From: Conus ventricosus
Taxonomy: Eukaryota; Mollusca; Gastropoda; Neogastropoda; Conidae
Reading direction: 5' to 3'
NCBI GenBank assembly: GCA_018398815.1
Contig: CM031604.1
Coordinates: 58,970,067-59,034,066 of the forward strand
DNA: 64,000 bases
Shown: in pieces, positions 13,385-24,060 of the stretch
Numbering within the stretch: the first letter of the stretch is position 1
How the letters are laid out: every line of letters starts with the position of its first letter
The notes under the pieces: model-generated
What the model was told of the DNA's origin: nothing
Seen by the model: only the letters and a program-made list of their open reading frames with translations
Database searches by the model: none
Made by a program: the position numbers and the translations under genes

Positions 13385-14834
13385 TAGCCGGGTGCAACGT
13401 GTTATAATTTTCTTAGGTTACCTTATCGTGATGAAAATTTTATTGTTCGAGAGTTATCTTCCCCCTTATCTCCTTGTCGAATCTCATTTTTTTTATTGAG
13501 TAAATACTATAAATCATTTATTATGACCTTATAACCTACATAGTTGTATGTAAACGTCGACTAAAGTCACAAAAATTAATGACTTTATTCATTACAACCG
13601 TACAGGGCTGAGAAGCTCCATAATTTCTCTAAAACTGGATTTTGCACGAGCAATCTGGCGCCATTTTCAATTGTCAGTCGAATGAACATTGAATAATTCA
13701 TGATTTTACAAAAAGTAAGAGGAAAACCGAAAAAATCTGAAGATGCTGTTAAAAGTACTGTCCATGATCTCCTCCATTTTCGTATAATCGCATGCTTATA
13801 TCATTTCCGCACAGGCTTGCGACTATATGAAATTGACTGATAGACTGCCGGTTCCCTTGAGCAAGTCACCTTCTTCTGTTTCATTGTTGGAGTTTTGATC
13901 CAAATTATCATTTACGAAAATTCGGACTTCCCGAACGAAATCTGCTAATGACAGTCAATTTCTGTTAATGAGTACAACTGATATGTGTAAGAAATTTATA
14001 TTTAACAGACCGTTTCAACAGAGTATTTTTTCAGTTGAAAATTGTGTCAAAAGTAGGGGCGCGCGACTGCCCGGCGAAGTGACAAGTCAGCATGTGTTTT
14101 CTCTAGTAATTTTTAACAAACAGAATTCCTCCACATTAGACACCTGTCCTCTGAAAATGTAGTTTATATGTAAGAAGGAGCGAAATGCCAGCTATTCATT
14201 CATTGTAAAAATATTTCACGCTCTACAGTATCTTTTATTGAAATAGAGGAAAAATATGACCAAACGCGTTAAAAGGTGGCTTCACTGTCTGGGACATTAA
14301 TCCAGCAATGATTTTAGAACAGAACAAAATTGTCAAATTGAACATACTGCATTTTGATTCCTGTGTTCTGAGTTTACATCGATAAGTAAATGTGTTAATA
14401 GTTTGAACGGACAGCGAGCCAGACAACACTGCAATCTTGCCATAGAAAACCAACAAAATTCTGTTGGTGTTGTTTTTTCGGCCTCGCAGCCGTTTCGTCT
14501 CTGCAACCGTGTTGCTGGCTCTCGGCTTCGGTCAATTCTTAAAAAAGTATAGCTTGTTGGTGAGAATGGATCAGTAAGTTCCCAGATGTGACGACTGGCG
14601 TGAGATGGACAGAGAAGTGTCGCAGTGCGCTGAGTGCGGTGCGAGAGAGAATTGCACCAGGGCTGGCGTTCCAGGTTTTCGAGCTTATTATGGAAGGTAA
14701 AATAATAAAAGGAGAAAAACTCCACGTCGTCCTCTTTGTGTCTTCTTGACTGGCTTGCTTGTCCCCTTGGTTCAGCGCTTATCACCATCTGCCTTCTTCA
14801 CCTGCACACCCCTTATCCCCCTCACACCATCACA
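13385..14834 (+). repeat. 5' LTR of element A
   Basis: It is homologous along its length to 17,710-19,161. It starts TAGCCGGGTGC and ends CACACCATCACA. Shared internal landmarks include GGCGCCATTTTCAATTGTC, GACCGTTTCAACAGAGTAT, ATGACCAAACGCGTTAAA and GCAACCGTGTTGCTGG. AATAAA at 14,704-14,709, about 130 bp from the end, is a likely polyadenylation signal. The TA start is unusual (most LTRs start TG) but is the boundary that gives a 5-bp target duplication. Confidence 0.8.
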
Positions 14835-14837
14835 AAC

Positions 14838-14855
14838 TGGGCGCTGCGAGCAGGA
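14838..14855 (+). promoter_or_regulatory. putative primer-binding site of element A
   Basis: TGGGCGCTGCGAGCAGG begins 3 nt after the 5' LTR. Its TGG start would pair with a tRNA 3' CCA, and the position is right for a minus-strand primer site. I cannot name the tRNA. Confidence 0.5.
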
Positions 14856-14899
14856 ATGAAGACAAGGGCCAAGAAGACACAGCCCCTAGAAGACAGAAC

Positions 14900-15990
14900 A
14901 AACCATGGCCAGCCAACTACTCTGCATTCACCCCCTGCATCACGCAGCTTCCCCAAATCCATGGTACCGAGAGCAGCCATGGAAGTGGAAGACTTCATCG
15001 GAGGCAGCTTTGTCCTGCACCTGCAAGCCCCTGGATGACAGGACAGCCGCCCTCAGACTGATTGCCGCCCTAGATAGGCCAACACACCAGGAGTGATCAG
15101 CTGCCAGTGACAGACGTCGACTCCCCAGCCAAGATCTTGACCATCTTGGAGGAGAAACATGGGAGAGCAGCGTGATGTGGTCACCCTGTCCACAGGCGTT
15201 TTTCACCAGGCAGCAGGGCCAGGACGAGACCATCTGATGTGGAGTATGGCTCCCATCCCAGTACCTATGGAGAAGTGAACAGGCTGGGGATGGAATGTTG
15301 GCCTCCACCATACGAATACGGTACGCCCTTCAACCCGTGGCAACGACAAGCAGCAAACTCCGCAAGGATGTCCAGTATTTCGTTCCGGAACATCCTACCA
15401 CCGACCTTTGAAGAGGCTAGAAGGAAAGCCAAAGGTGGATGCAGGACTGTGGTGGCGTGAACGGTGACATCCTCTAACACAGCTGGAGCACTGCTACTGT
15501 CGCCACGCATCAAACTCAGCTAGAGGCACACAGGGCCACAGTCGCTAGCTTGCGTGGGAACTGCAGCAAGCCACCACCTGCATGGGCTCCCCCCACCAGC
15601 ATCAGCAGGTCCGCAGCTGTGTGACGGACCACACAGCGCTCAGGACACTGCCCAGAGGTAGGCGACGAAGAGCTGGCAGCGATGAAGAAATCACTGAGGA
15701 CAAACAACCAGTCATCTGGCCACTGTCATCACCCGAATGCAGACAATACAACATGTGTTCAGCAGCAACCCAGGCGACAGGCAGAGCCATTTTGCCTCAG
15801 CTGTCACCAGAAGAGATGCATCCCGGACTCCAGCAGTAGGAACCCATCCATTGGGCCAATTCTGTCCTCCCCTGCCAAAGAAGACCCTGCAGCAGGCGAG
15901 AATCCGGAGCTACAGGGCCCCTCATTCAGCAGCACAGCCACACAACTGCCACAGGGGATTGCTGGTATCGGCGATGGTGGACCCTAACTT
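14900..15990 (+). pseudogene. gag remnant of element A with CCHC-like knuckle
   Basis: Overlapping plus-strand frames (15,239-15,460; 15,582-15,839; 15,682-15,987) read as one gag-like protein broken by several frameshifts. Pieces in order are DDRTAALRLIAALDR (about 15,030), AKILTILEEKHGRAA (about 15,130), FFTRQQGQDETI (about 15,200), YGSHPSTYGEVNRLGMECW (15,240) and a Pro/Gln-rich stretch. Then comes CLSCHQKRCIPDSSSRNP near 15,795, which fits a degraded Cys-x2-Cys-x4-His-x4-Cys zinc knuckle. Capsid-like protein followed by a nucleocapsid knuckle is the usual gag order. Not functional as sequenced. Confidence 0.55.
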
Positions 15991-16054
15991 GTGGCGTGTG
16001 AGCAGCATTCTCCATCCCCGGCTTGCTCCGCCTAAGTTCTGTCCATCAGCCCAC

Positions 16055-16205
16055 AAACGCCAGTGGTCACCAAGCTACAGCATGCTGCAGAGATGCTTTG
16101 CGACCACAGGTTCTACTGGCCCGGTAATGTAACCAGGATCCTGGAGCAGCAACTAGCTGAACGCCGACCCGTTTGCATGAAAGGTCAACCAGACTGCCAG
16201 TGGTC
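16055..16205 (+). pseudogene. integrase zinc-binding (H2C2) remnant of element A
   Basis: The frame starting at 16,063 contains DHRFYWPGNVTRILEQQLAE followed by RPVCMKGQ. It matches the RFYWPGM-D-E-W-C-x2-C pattern of the retroviral-type integrase N-terminal zinc domain, with the first Cys changed. No D,D-35-E catalytic core follows. The remaining frame to 16,473 is not recognisable, so the integrase is truncated or rearranged. This remnant is the main evidence that element A belongs with the gypsy-type elements. Confidence 0.5.
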
Positions 16206-16949
16206 CACTTCTACACTAGCAAAGACCTCGGAACGCCTAGGCCACCACAGGCTGCAGTTGGCATCCAGACAACAGGTCTTTCCCTGTCAGGCAACATCCC
16301 TGCCTTGGAAACAGCGAAGTGACGCACTGCCTAGAACCACTGAAAGGAGGAACCCAAGCTGGAACTATCACCACTCCAGGACAGACAGGGTTTGTGTTCC
16401 AACAACCCAAGCCCAGAATCTGCTATCCCATCCCATGTGCCAACCCAGATCCGCCCCTGATGACATAGTGTAAATGACCGCCCACGCCAGCCCCAAGGCG
16501 AACCGCGCTGTCTGGCGGTGAAACCTGTGGAAAATGTAGCCAGAGACTGCCTGGAAGACCAGGAACGTAGGGGGATGTGTGCGAAACACTTTCACAAATA
16601 ACTGACTTGGTCAGATGTTCTCAGGACGATTTTCATATCCCAGGACTGATTTCTGGTTATATACCATCCTGAAAAGAGGTGTTTGGACTAAGCTTTTTTT
16701 CTATACCTCGTGACATTATTAATGTTGTCTTTTTATTTCTTTTTTTGTATAAACAGGTACATATCCGATCTGTTTCTCGTCAAATGACGTAAAATGATGG
16801 GGTAATACGCCTCTTTTTTTCAAAGTCGATCAGTAATGACCAAGAGAAAACCAACGATGTGTGACTCTTGGAAACTTGTCCAAACAACACAACCTACCCT
16901 AGTCCATGTTTTCCCTGGGGACTTGACTCTAAGGAGTTTTGATCATTCC

Positions 16950-17435
16950 TTTCTAGCCAATTGTAAACCGACTTTAAATGAATCCTTTATATGGTCAAAA
17001 TAACACGCCCATTGTTAGTCGTTTTGGTACCGCAATGCCCTGTAATTAACAAATCCATTCAAAGTATATTTTGTACCCCGACTTTCTTGGAATGTTTTTA
17101 AATAACAAATCCACTCTAAGAAGTCATTTTGGTACTTGACATTTTGGAATTTTGATCAAATAACAAGCCATTGTTGTCACTGCTTCCACTGACGTACTGT
17201 CGGTGCCTACAACCCAATGTTTTTGATTTATTTTTAAAAAAACAAATCTTCCAAGTCATTTTCTTGGTACCTGTACCTTTCCTTAGCTTTGTTTTAAATA
17301 AACAACTCCAATAAAGTCATGTAATGGACCAAAATTCGGGTTTTTGTTCCAGAAAACAAATCTATCTAGTCATTTTGTATTTGATCATTTTGGAATTTTT
17401 GTTTAAATTATATGCCCATTCTAGTCAATCGAATC
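16950..17435 (+). repeat. degenerate tandem repeat, unit about 65-70 bp
   Basis: The consensus idea AACAAATCCA...AAGTCATTTTGGTAC...TTTTGGAATTTT recurs roughly seven times (for example at 17,045, 17,105, 17,240, 17,300 and 17,355), with spacing varied by indels. It fills the non-coding 3' part of element A before the 3' LTR. Confidence 0.6.
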
Positions 17436-17692
17436 TGCCGACTATTCAGGAAGCCTTGTTAAAAAACAGCAAGCCCTTGGTTCCCCAGTTGGAATGATAT
17501 GAATACAGAATAAAGAGAGAGGAGGAGAGAAGATGTTTTGATGCTTTTGTTTTGATACACCTGATATAAGGGTTTTATTTAGGACAAGAAATGCCATCTC
17601 CAGACACGAGTCTAAAGCTCCAGTTTTTCCCCATTGATTTATGTTGTTTTCTTTGAATTACTCATTTTATGTCAGCGAGGACGCTGGTTGTA

Positions 17693-17709
17693 ACAGAGTA
17701 GGGGGTAAG
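17693..17709 (+). promoter_or_regulatory. polypurine tract of element A
   Basis: The purine-rich AGAGTAGGGGG lies immediately upstream of the 3' LTR start, where plus-strand DNA synthesis of LTR retroelements is primed. Confidence 0.5.
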
Positions 17710-19161
17710 TACCGGTGCTTAACATTGAATATATTTCTTTTGGTTACCTTTCGTGATAGAAATGATTTGTGTTCCGAGTGTTATCTTCCCCTTGAACCTC
17801 CATATCTAATCTCATTTTTCATTGTGTAAATTTCCCTTTAAGATCATGTATACCACAGAACGCAACAATAGTTGTATGTACGTCCGCCTAAAGTCAACAA
17901 AAAAATAATGTATTTTATATCAATACAACCGTACTGGGCTGGAGAAGCACCATATATTCTCTAAACTGGTATTTTGCATGAGCAATCAATGGCGCCATTT
18001 TCAATTGTCTGTTTGTAATGGAACATTGAAAAATTCTTGAATTTGTTTTTACAAAAGTAAGAGAAAACCGAAAAATCAGAAGATGCATGTTAAAAGTAAT
18101 GTCCCATGAGCTCTCCATCGTAATCGCATGCGTATGATCTTTTTCCGCACAGGCTTGCGACTATACAAATGACTTGTTGTGACGCCGGTTCCCTTGAGCA
18201 AGTGCGCCGTTCTTCGTTCATTGTCGGAGTTTTGATCCAAATTTATCAGTTCCTACAAATTCGGACTTTTCCCGATCGAAATTCTTGCTTATGACTCCAT
18301 TCTGATATGATACAACTGAAATGGGTAGAATTTATTATTTAAACAGACCGTTTCAACAGAGTATATTTATGCAGTTGAAAATTGTTGACAAAAGAGAGTC
18401 TCCGACCGGCCCGTGAAGTGAAAAGTAAGCTGTGTTTTTCTAGTATTTTAATAACAGAATTCTCCACTTAGACACTGTTTCGGAAAATGAAGTATTATAT
18501 GTAATGAAGAGAGCTACATGCCGCTATTTCACGCTTCTTCAGTATCTTTTATTGAAATATAGGAAAAAAATGACCAAACGCGTTAAATTGGCTTCACACA
18601 GGGACATAAATCAGCAATGATTTAGTACAGGATCAAAAATTGTCAAATGTGACTTACAGCATTTTATTCCTTGTGTTCTGAGGTTTCATCGATATAAATA
18701 GTATGCTAAAAGTTTTGAACGGACAGCGGAGCCAACAACACAATAAGCAGGCTGCCATAGAACACGACAAAATTCTGTTTGGTTTCTGGCCACGCGAGGG
18801 CCCGTTTTCGTCTCTGCAACCGTGTTGCTGGCATCTGCGTCCTGGTAACATCTATAAAAGTAGAGCGTTGTGTAAATGTTCAGAGTTCCCAGATGTGAGC
18901 GACTGCGTGAGAGGCAGAGAGGGGGAGTGGAGTGCTCCGTGCGGCAAGTGCAGTGCGAGAGAGATTGCTGCTCCCCTAGGGCTGAGCGTTCCCTGGTTTG
19001 AGTATATTATATGGAAGGTAAATAATAAAAGGAAGAAAACTCCAAGTCGACCATACCTCTTGAGTCATCTTTGAATGGCTGCTGACGCCTTGGTTCCTGC
19101 GCTTATCAACCATCTGCCTGTCTTCACCTGCACACTCCCATTATCCCTCCACACCATCACA
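17710..19161 (+). repeat. 3' LTR of element A
   Basis: The second copy of the ~1.45 kb repeat starts TACCGGTGC and ends ACACCATCACA. It contains TATAAAAG at 18,853-18,860, a clear TATA box candidate; the 5' copy has the damaged TTAAAAAAG at the same place. It also has AATAAA at 19,024-19,029. Transcription would start about 25-30 bp after the TATA box and end after the AATAAA. Confidence 0.8.
18853..18860 (+). promoter_or_regulatory. TATA box in the 3' LTR of element A
   Basis: TATAAAAG is followed about 170 bp later by AATAAA at 19,024-19,029, an ordinary U3-R layout for an LTR. Confidence 0.5.
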
Positions 19162-21249
19162 CTTGTAAGACTTCTAATAAAGGGAGATAATGTATTACAC
19201 GTATGAGGAACTTAATATATGAGACAACATGATTTTCAAGAGTGATCATGTTAAAAATATTACAGAACCCAACGGGCTTTGTAAAAGTCATTCGTGTTTG
19301 AAAAACATCCCGCTGAACTGATAATGTAACAATTATCCTCTTTAACTGCTACAAAAATTACAAACTTAACACGAATCCCGTCGAGGGAATATATTTCATA
19401 TTTGTGGAAAAGTGAAAACAAGTATAAAAAGCACGAAAGTTTGATAGCACAACGCTGAAAACTTGTGAGAGTGGCTGACAGTGCAAAACCATCCATGTTA
19501 TGACCAGGACACTAAGTAACACCAATGGAACAAACAAATCCTTTCATGAAGATGCAAACCCATTTTGTATATCAGTGAGGTGGGAGTAATTGCCTATGGG
19601 ACAAATCGATAACGTTAGTCAGCGAAGATGTAGAAAACACAGTGCGCAAGATTAAAAACAACCTGCTTGGGTTATTCTTACCGCTGGGATAGGTTGGGCC
19701 AGCTAAACGTCATCAACATGGCTGCGAGTTCTACAAGCATGGACTGAGGACCGGTACAACCTGAGTCTGGTTTTTGCCTAGTCTTTTGCTGATGTAAGTT
19801 ATCGTGACAAGCGGGATGCTGCTCCAAGGTGAACAACTGTCCTACAGTTCACAACAGAAGGAAAGTTTGGGACGCAGTTCAAAACGTATTTAGATAAACA
19901 CGAATTTGGACAGTTGTTTATTTTCCCTTATATACATATCACAAAATCTCTCTGGCCATCATAGCTACAGATAGGTTTTAGTGTGTTTTCAAACCGCTCA
20001 AGTAAACAGTTTGGCGCACCAGAAGCAAGATGGTGATCATCCTTCCTGATCTGTCCTGATATTTAGTTTTTGTTTTTCATTGTAAGTTTTCGATATCGTT
20101 TGGATGTGTATACGATCCAATATCATGTGAGACGTGAATACACCCACCGACGGAAGTTACTACCACAGTACATAAAGAGTACGACAAAAGTCTAAAAGTA
20201 TACGTGTTATAGGTGTAGGGCCTTCCGGAAGGTGATAACATGATGACTGGTATCAACAATCAAGACGATTGTGAAACTTCGTCAGGCAATGGACATGGCG
20301 ATCTAAAACTAGCATCGTCAATATCTCCACGCGAACTGGCCCTACCAAATTCTTGTTGGTAACTCCACTCTATTTTCATTGTTTACTCGTCTCCAAACGC
20401 TGCAAATCGCTTTGTTCTACTTTTTCCCAGAAAAAGGACCGCTGGACGCGAAACAAGAACATCTTTTTAACGGTTATATGGAATGTTGAAGTAATTCAGT
20501 AGTACTAACGCTGCCTTCAACATAGTCCATCAACTAATCCATGGGTTCGCACTACAAGGAAACATTTGACACTGCATCAAAAGAAACTCCATGGCGAAAA
20601 AAGCAGCAATGAGAAGGAAAATGGTGAAGAAAGAAATACGGAGACACTGATGAAGATGAATCAAAATTTCATAGAAATAGATATGTTACTACCGCGTTCA
20701 CAACATAGTTTATTCAAATTATGCACACGTTATATATATATAGATTCACACAATTGATATGTTTGGAAATAATGTTAATGAAACTTAACGTTACGGACAA
20801 ACAAAATACCTTTCTACTCAGGTGTTCCTGTGGCTGTCCGTGGCCTGTGTGCAATCTTCTCTCTGTGTATGAATTGGGGGGGGGGGGGGGGGGGTAACCT
20901 TGGTATAACTATTCTGTTGTATTTGTCAGAAGCCAGGATATATTGCCTCTCATCGTTTTGCCTCATTGTCAGTCATAGACTGATGTGACGAAGGCCTGTC
21001 CACTATTATCTGAGGTAACAATTTCAGAGAACGATTTTGAATTCCAGTTTTAGCCCCCCTCGTCAGGTGTGAATGTCTCGGACAATGGCTGTCCTGTCCT
21101 GAGATACACAATGAGGCCCGCTTGTACCTGCTTTGCTAATGAGCAACATCAGGGAAGGGAATGGATCAGCTGCTGTCTTCACAAGCTGTTAAAAAGTGAC
21201 CATTTCTATCATGATTATGTTTCCCCCTCGATCGATCTTCTATGTGTCA
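19162..21249. repeat. segmental duplication copy 1, right part
   Basis: It continues the match to the paralogue at 40,235-43,830. Shared landmarks include CTGCTGAACTGATAAT-like (19,311; 40,431), CTTGTGAGA.GGCTGA (19,462; 40,597), AAATCCTTTCATGA-like (19,536; 40,665), GATGGTGATCATCCTT (20,027; 41,172) and GCCTGTCCACTATTA (20,994; 43,563). A run of 19 G at 20,876-20,894 sits where the paralogue carries a GT-rich insertion. No gene recognised. The right end is the 5' LTR of element B. Confidence 0.75.
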
Positions 21250-22475
21250 TGTGACGTAGGCCACAACATCAAGGCAAGTGACGCTCCATCACATGTAGAT
21301 TTTGATATGAATCATTTTCCCCGTGCCACAATTTTAAGGAAGAATTTTCATATGGCTTGACTAGAGTAGCGGGCGTCCCCAGAAATAATTGTGAGTATGA
21401 CTCATTCAAGAAACCGAATTGTGGTCATTGTGTGAGAAAGTGACCACTGAGTGATAGATTAACAAGGGCTGTAAGGTAATGTGACCTGGTCATGTGTTTT
21501 GAACACTGAGATATACACTCACTAGGAAGGGAGAAAGAGCAGTTTTAACCCAAGCAAGATGGCCTAAGACTCGAACCTGTCAGACGTGTGTCCCTCTTTG
21601 CTGACCAGTCATTACCATGTGAGTGTGATAGATAGTGGGGGAAAGCTACAGGGGATAACTTAAAGAAAAGAGAAAGAAAGAATACATATGTTGTAATTTG
21701 AAAGCAGGTTACATACACGAACCATGATATTCGTGTTTCACCCTTCACCCTTTAACCCATCGCCCTTCACCCTTCATCTTTCGCCTGTGAGGTGGTTGAA
21801 GATGGCCCATGAGTGGGGAACATACCGGTAGTTCATCCCCAGCCAGTGCCAACTCCAGGGAGATGAGTTGAAGCTCGTACGCTTCTCAAAGGAGACAGAA
21901 AAAAAGTCCGCGGAAGAGAAAAGTCGAGACTCGTATCTCCCAGGACAGGAGAATTCGAGGGGGCAGAATAATTGTCCTCAGAGAGACAGGAATTGGAGAA
22001 AGCAGGGGAGCTTTAATCTTGATGCAGGCAGTCCTCAGTGATACGGGAGTTATGTAATCTCCTGGTTCGTATTTTTTGTGATAACGGAAATGTGAAGGCC
22101 ATAGCTTTATATAAGCTGAAACTAGGTTATTTTATCCATCTCTCGGTGTGAGGAAGAGATACATGTGTTAAGATAGATTTGTCTCACTGAGGGAGGAGAG
22201 ATACATGTGTGAATATTGATTTGTCCCTCGGTGTGAGGAGAGATACAATGGTGTGCAGATTTGATTTTTGTCACTCAGTGTTGGGAGAGAGATACAGTTG
22301 TAAACTCTGTATTTACAAGGGTTTGATTGATTAAGATAATGTTATTCCTGAAGAGAGGGGGAGAAGAAAAACATTCGGTAGTGGCTGCGCCTTTGGTTGT
22401 TTTGGAAAGATGCGATGATGCGTAAGGTGCTAAATGCTGTCATGAATGCGGGTATGCAAAAGTGACAGTGTGACA
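21250..22475 (+). repeat. 5' LTR of element B
   Basis: The first ~540 bp match 28,731-29,285 in order. Shared blocks include CCATCACAT, CCCCGTGCCACAATT, CATATGGCTTGACTAG, TAACAAGGGCTG and GGGGATAACTTAAAGAAAAG. The right end is inferred as ...GTGACA one base before the primer site; the 3' copy is truncated and cannot confirm it. Homology of the flank to the paralogue at 43,420-43,830 stops at the LTR start, supporting the left boundary. Confidence 0.7.
22139..22316 (+). repeat. four-unit tandem repeat (43-47 bp) in the 5' LTR of B
   Basis: Each unit reads approximately CTCGGTGTGAGGAGAGATACATGTGT...GATTTGTC. Four units follow one another with small indels, in the part of the LTR nearest the primer site. 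Confidence 0.75.
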
Positions 22476-22476
22476 G

Positions 22477-22494
22477 TGGTGACCCCGACTCCAG
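22477..22494 (+). promoter_or_regulatory. primer-binding site of element B, tRNA-Trp-like
   Basis: TGGTGACCCCGAC lies one base after the inferred LTR end. From memory it matches the complement of the 3' end of eukaryotic tRNA-Trp, which also primes some retroviruses and retroelements. The match fades after about 13 nt. Confidence 0.6.
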
Positions 22495-22499
22495 TTTCA

Positions 22500-24060
22500 C
22501 CGGCGTAGCTGCCGTTGTTTCCCCGGAAAAAAAAAAAAAAAAAAAAAGAAAGATTTCTATTTGTGCCCTTGGGGTTTAAAAAAAAAAGGTTATATTATGT
22601 ACCCTCAAGGGTTTTGGAGGGAAAGAGGAAAAAAAAAGGATTTTCTATTTGTGCCCACCAGGGTTTTGAGGAAGAAAAAAAAGAAATTAGTTTTGATTAT
22701 TGATTGTGTATAATAGATGCATTTGTTTGCTGTTTTTTGTCTATTTATATGTTGGTTAAGGTGTTGAGATACTTTGGTTGCTCTAACTCCGTTAATGGTT
22801 TTTTTTTTTTGGTAGGATTTCTATTTGCACCCTTTCCCCACCTCAAGGACCGATAGCCACAACCTCCTCATTACCGAACCTGGCAGCAAGAGGGCAAGTG
22901 CGTTGATGAGTTGTAGTCCTTCCCCTAGAAGATTAAATTTTTTGTCCCCTTTCCCAGGACTGATAGCCCAACCTCTTCCTGCGTTTAGCAGGGGGACAAT
23001 GGCGTTGGGTATTCAATAGTCTTTCCCCTTCTCAAAATATCTATTTCTTTCGGGCATTCCTATTGTTTCAGTATTGAATTTTTTCCCCTAGCCCCTCAGA
23101 AGTGTGGGATCAACTTTACTGTCACCTCCTTCACGCTAAGTAGTGTAGTGGTGAGTTGATTACCGCTCTGCCCAAATAAACATCTTTAATTTGATCATTA
23201 TTTTTTGGGTGTGGTGCGAGTATTTTCTTTGAGTTTGGGTGAATGTGCATTGTATTGATTGATTGTTTAGTAATTTGTATTATAACGTAGTGTGGTGTAT
23301 AATGTGCAGTGATTTGTTTTTCCCGTCTCCAGTTTCACGGGAGACAGTGAACCACTAGGGTGCGTCTGAGGGCTTCTTGTGCTTTTCTTGATTTCTGCTC
23401 ACTATTCCGGACCTGGTAAACCTTTTCCATTTCCTTTTCACCCCTTTTAAAATCTCTTAAAACTTCCCTCAATAAGCTCCTAACTAGTTTTTCTTTTCTA
23501 CAATTTCATCTTAGGTAAGTATTTCCTGTAATTTTGTGTTTCAACCTCCTCTTTTTAATTGATTGAGATTCCATTTGTTTTGCAAATTTATAATCATTTT
23601 TTGTATAAGGCGGTAAAACAATTTTTTAAGGGTGTTTTGTAAATTCATTTGACATTAAGACAAGAAAAGAAACTTGGGACAACAAGAAACATTTAAGAAC
23701 TAAAAACTTTCTAAAGAATTATATTTTACAGAAACTTTAATGTGTTCATTTTTTTTCTTTATGGGAAAACAGTTATGTATTAACTTCATTTTTGTTTTCT
23801 AAATTCCAAATTGAATTAGCAGTTTTGCTAAATTATTCTGGAAAAAAACCATTTCCTTGGATTTCGATATCAACCCGATTTTTAGTAAGCGGTTTTCTGT
23901 TTACAACCCACCGGAAATTGAATCAGTATTTGTAAATACTATAATTATTAACGTTTTTGTGAAACATAACATTATCAACATTATATCGCCTTATTTTTAT
24001 TCCAAGCATTGAGATTGTTTGATGTTAATATCTGACGGTGTCATTATGATTATTTTGATA
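22500..24060 (+). other. untranslated leader of element B
   Basis: This is AT-rich leader sequence between the primer site and gag. It holds a 21-A run (22,527-22,547) and imperfect ~70 bp repeats around TTTCTATTTGTGCCC (22,553; 22,634; a weaker one at 22,819). AGTTTCAC(C/G)G occurs near both 22,492 and 23,331. I see no coding frame. Confidence 0.5.

Larger units (their letters stand above)
13385..19161 (+). mobile_element. LTR retrotransposon A, complete ends, internally deleted
   Basis: Two long direct repeats of nearly equal length (about 1,450 and 1,452 bp) flank a 2.9 kb interior. The interior holds a primer-binding-site-like TGG start, gag remnants, a CCHC-like knuckle and an integrase zinc-binding remnant; a purine tract abuts the 3' LTR. 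CTTGT occurs on both sides. The RT and RNase H expected of an autonomous element are absent: the coding trace passes from gag to the integrase N-terminus within about 100 bp. The LTRs differ by many substitutions and single-base indels, so the insertion looks old or the sequence is noisy. The integrase remnant suggests Ty3/gypsy, but RT is not available to confirm it. Confidence 0.8.

Noticed and set aside
18703..19074. 123-residue frame in the 3' LTR of element A
   Set aside because: It lies wholly inside the LTR, is not kept open in the 5' LTR copy, and shows no domain.
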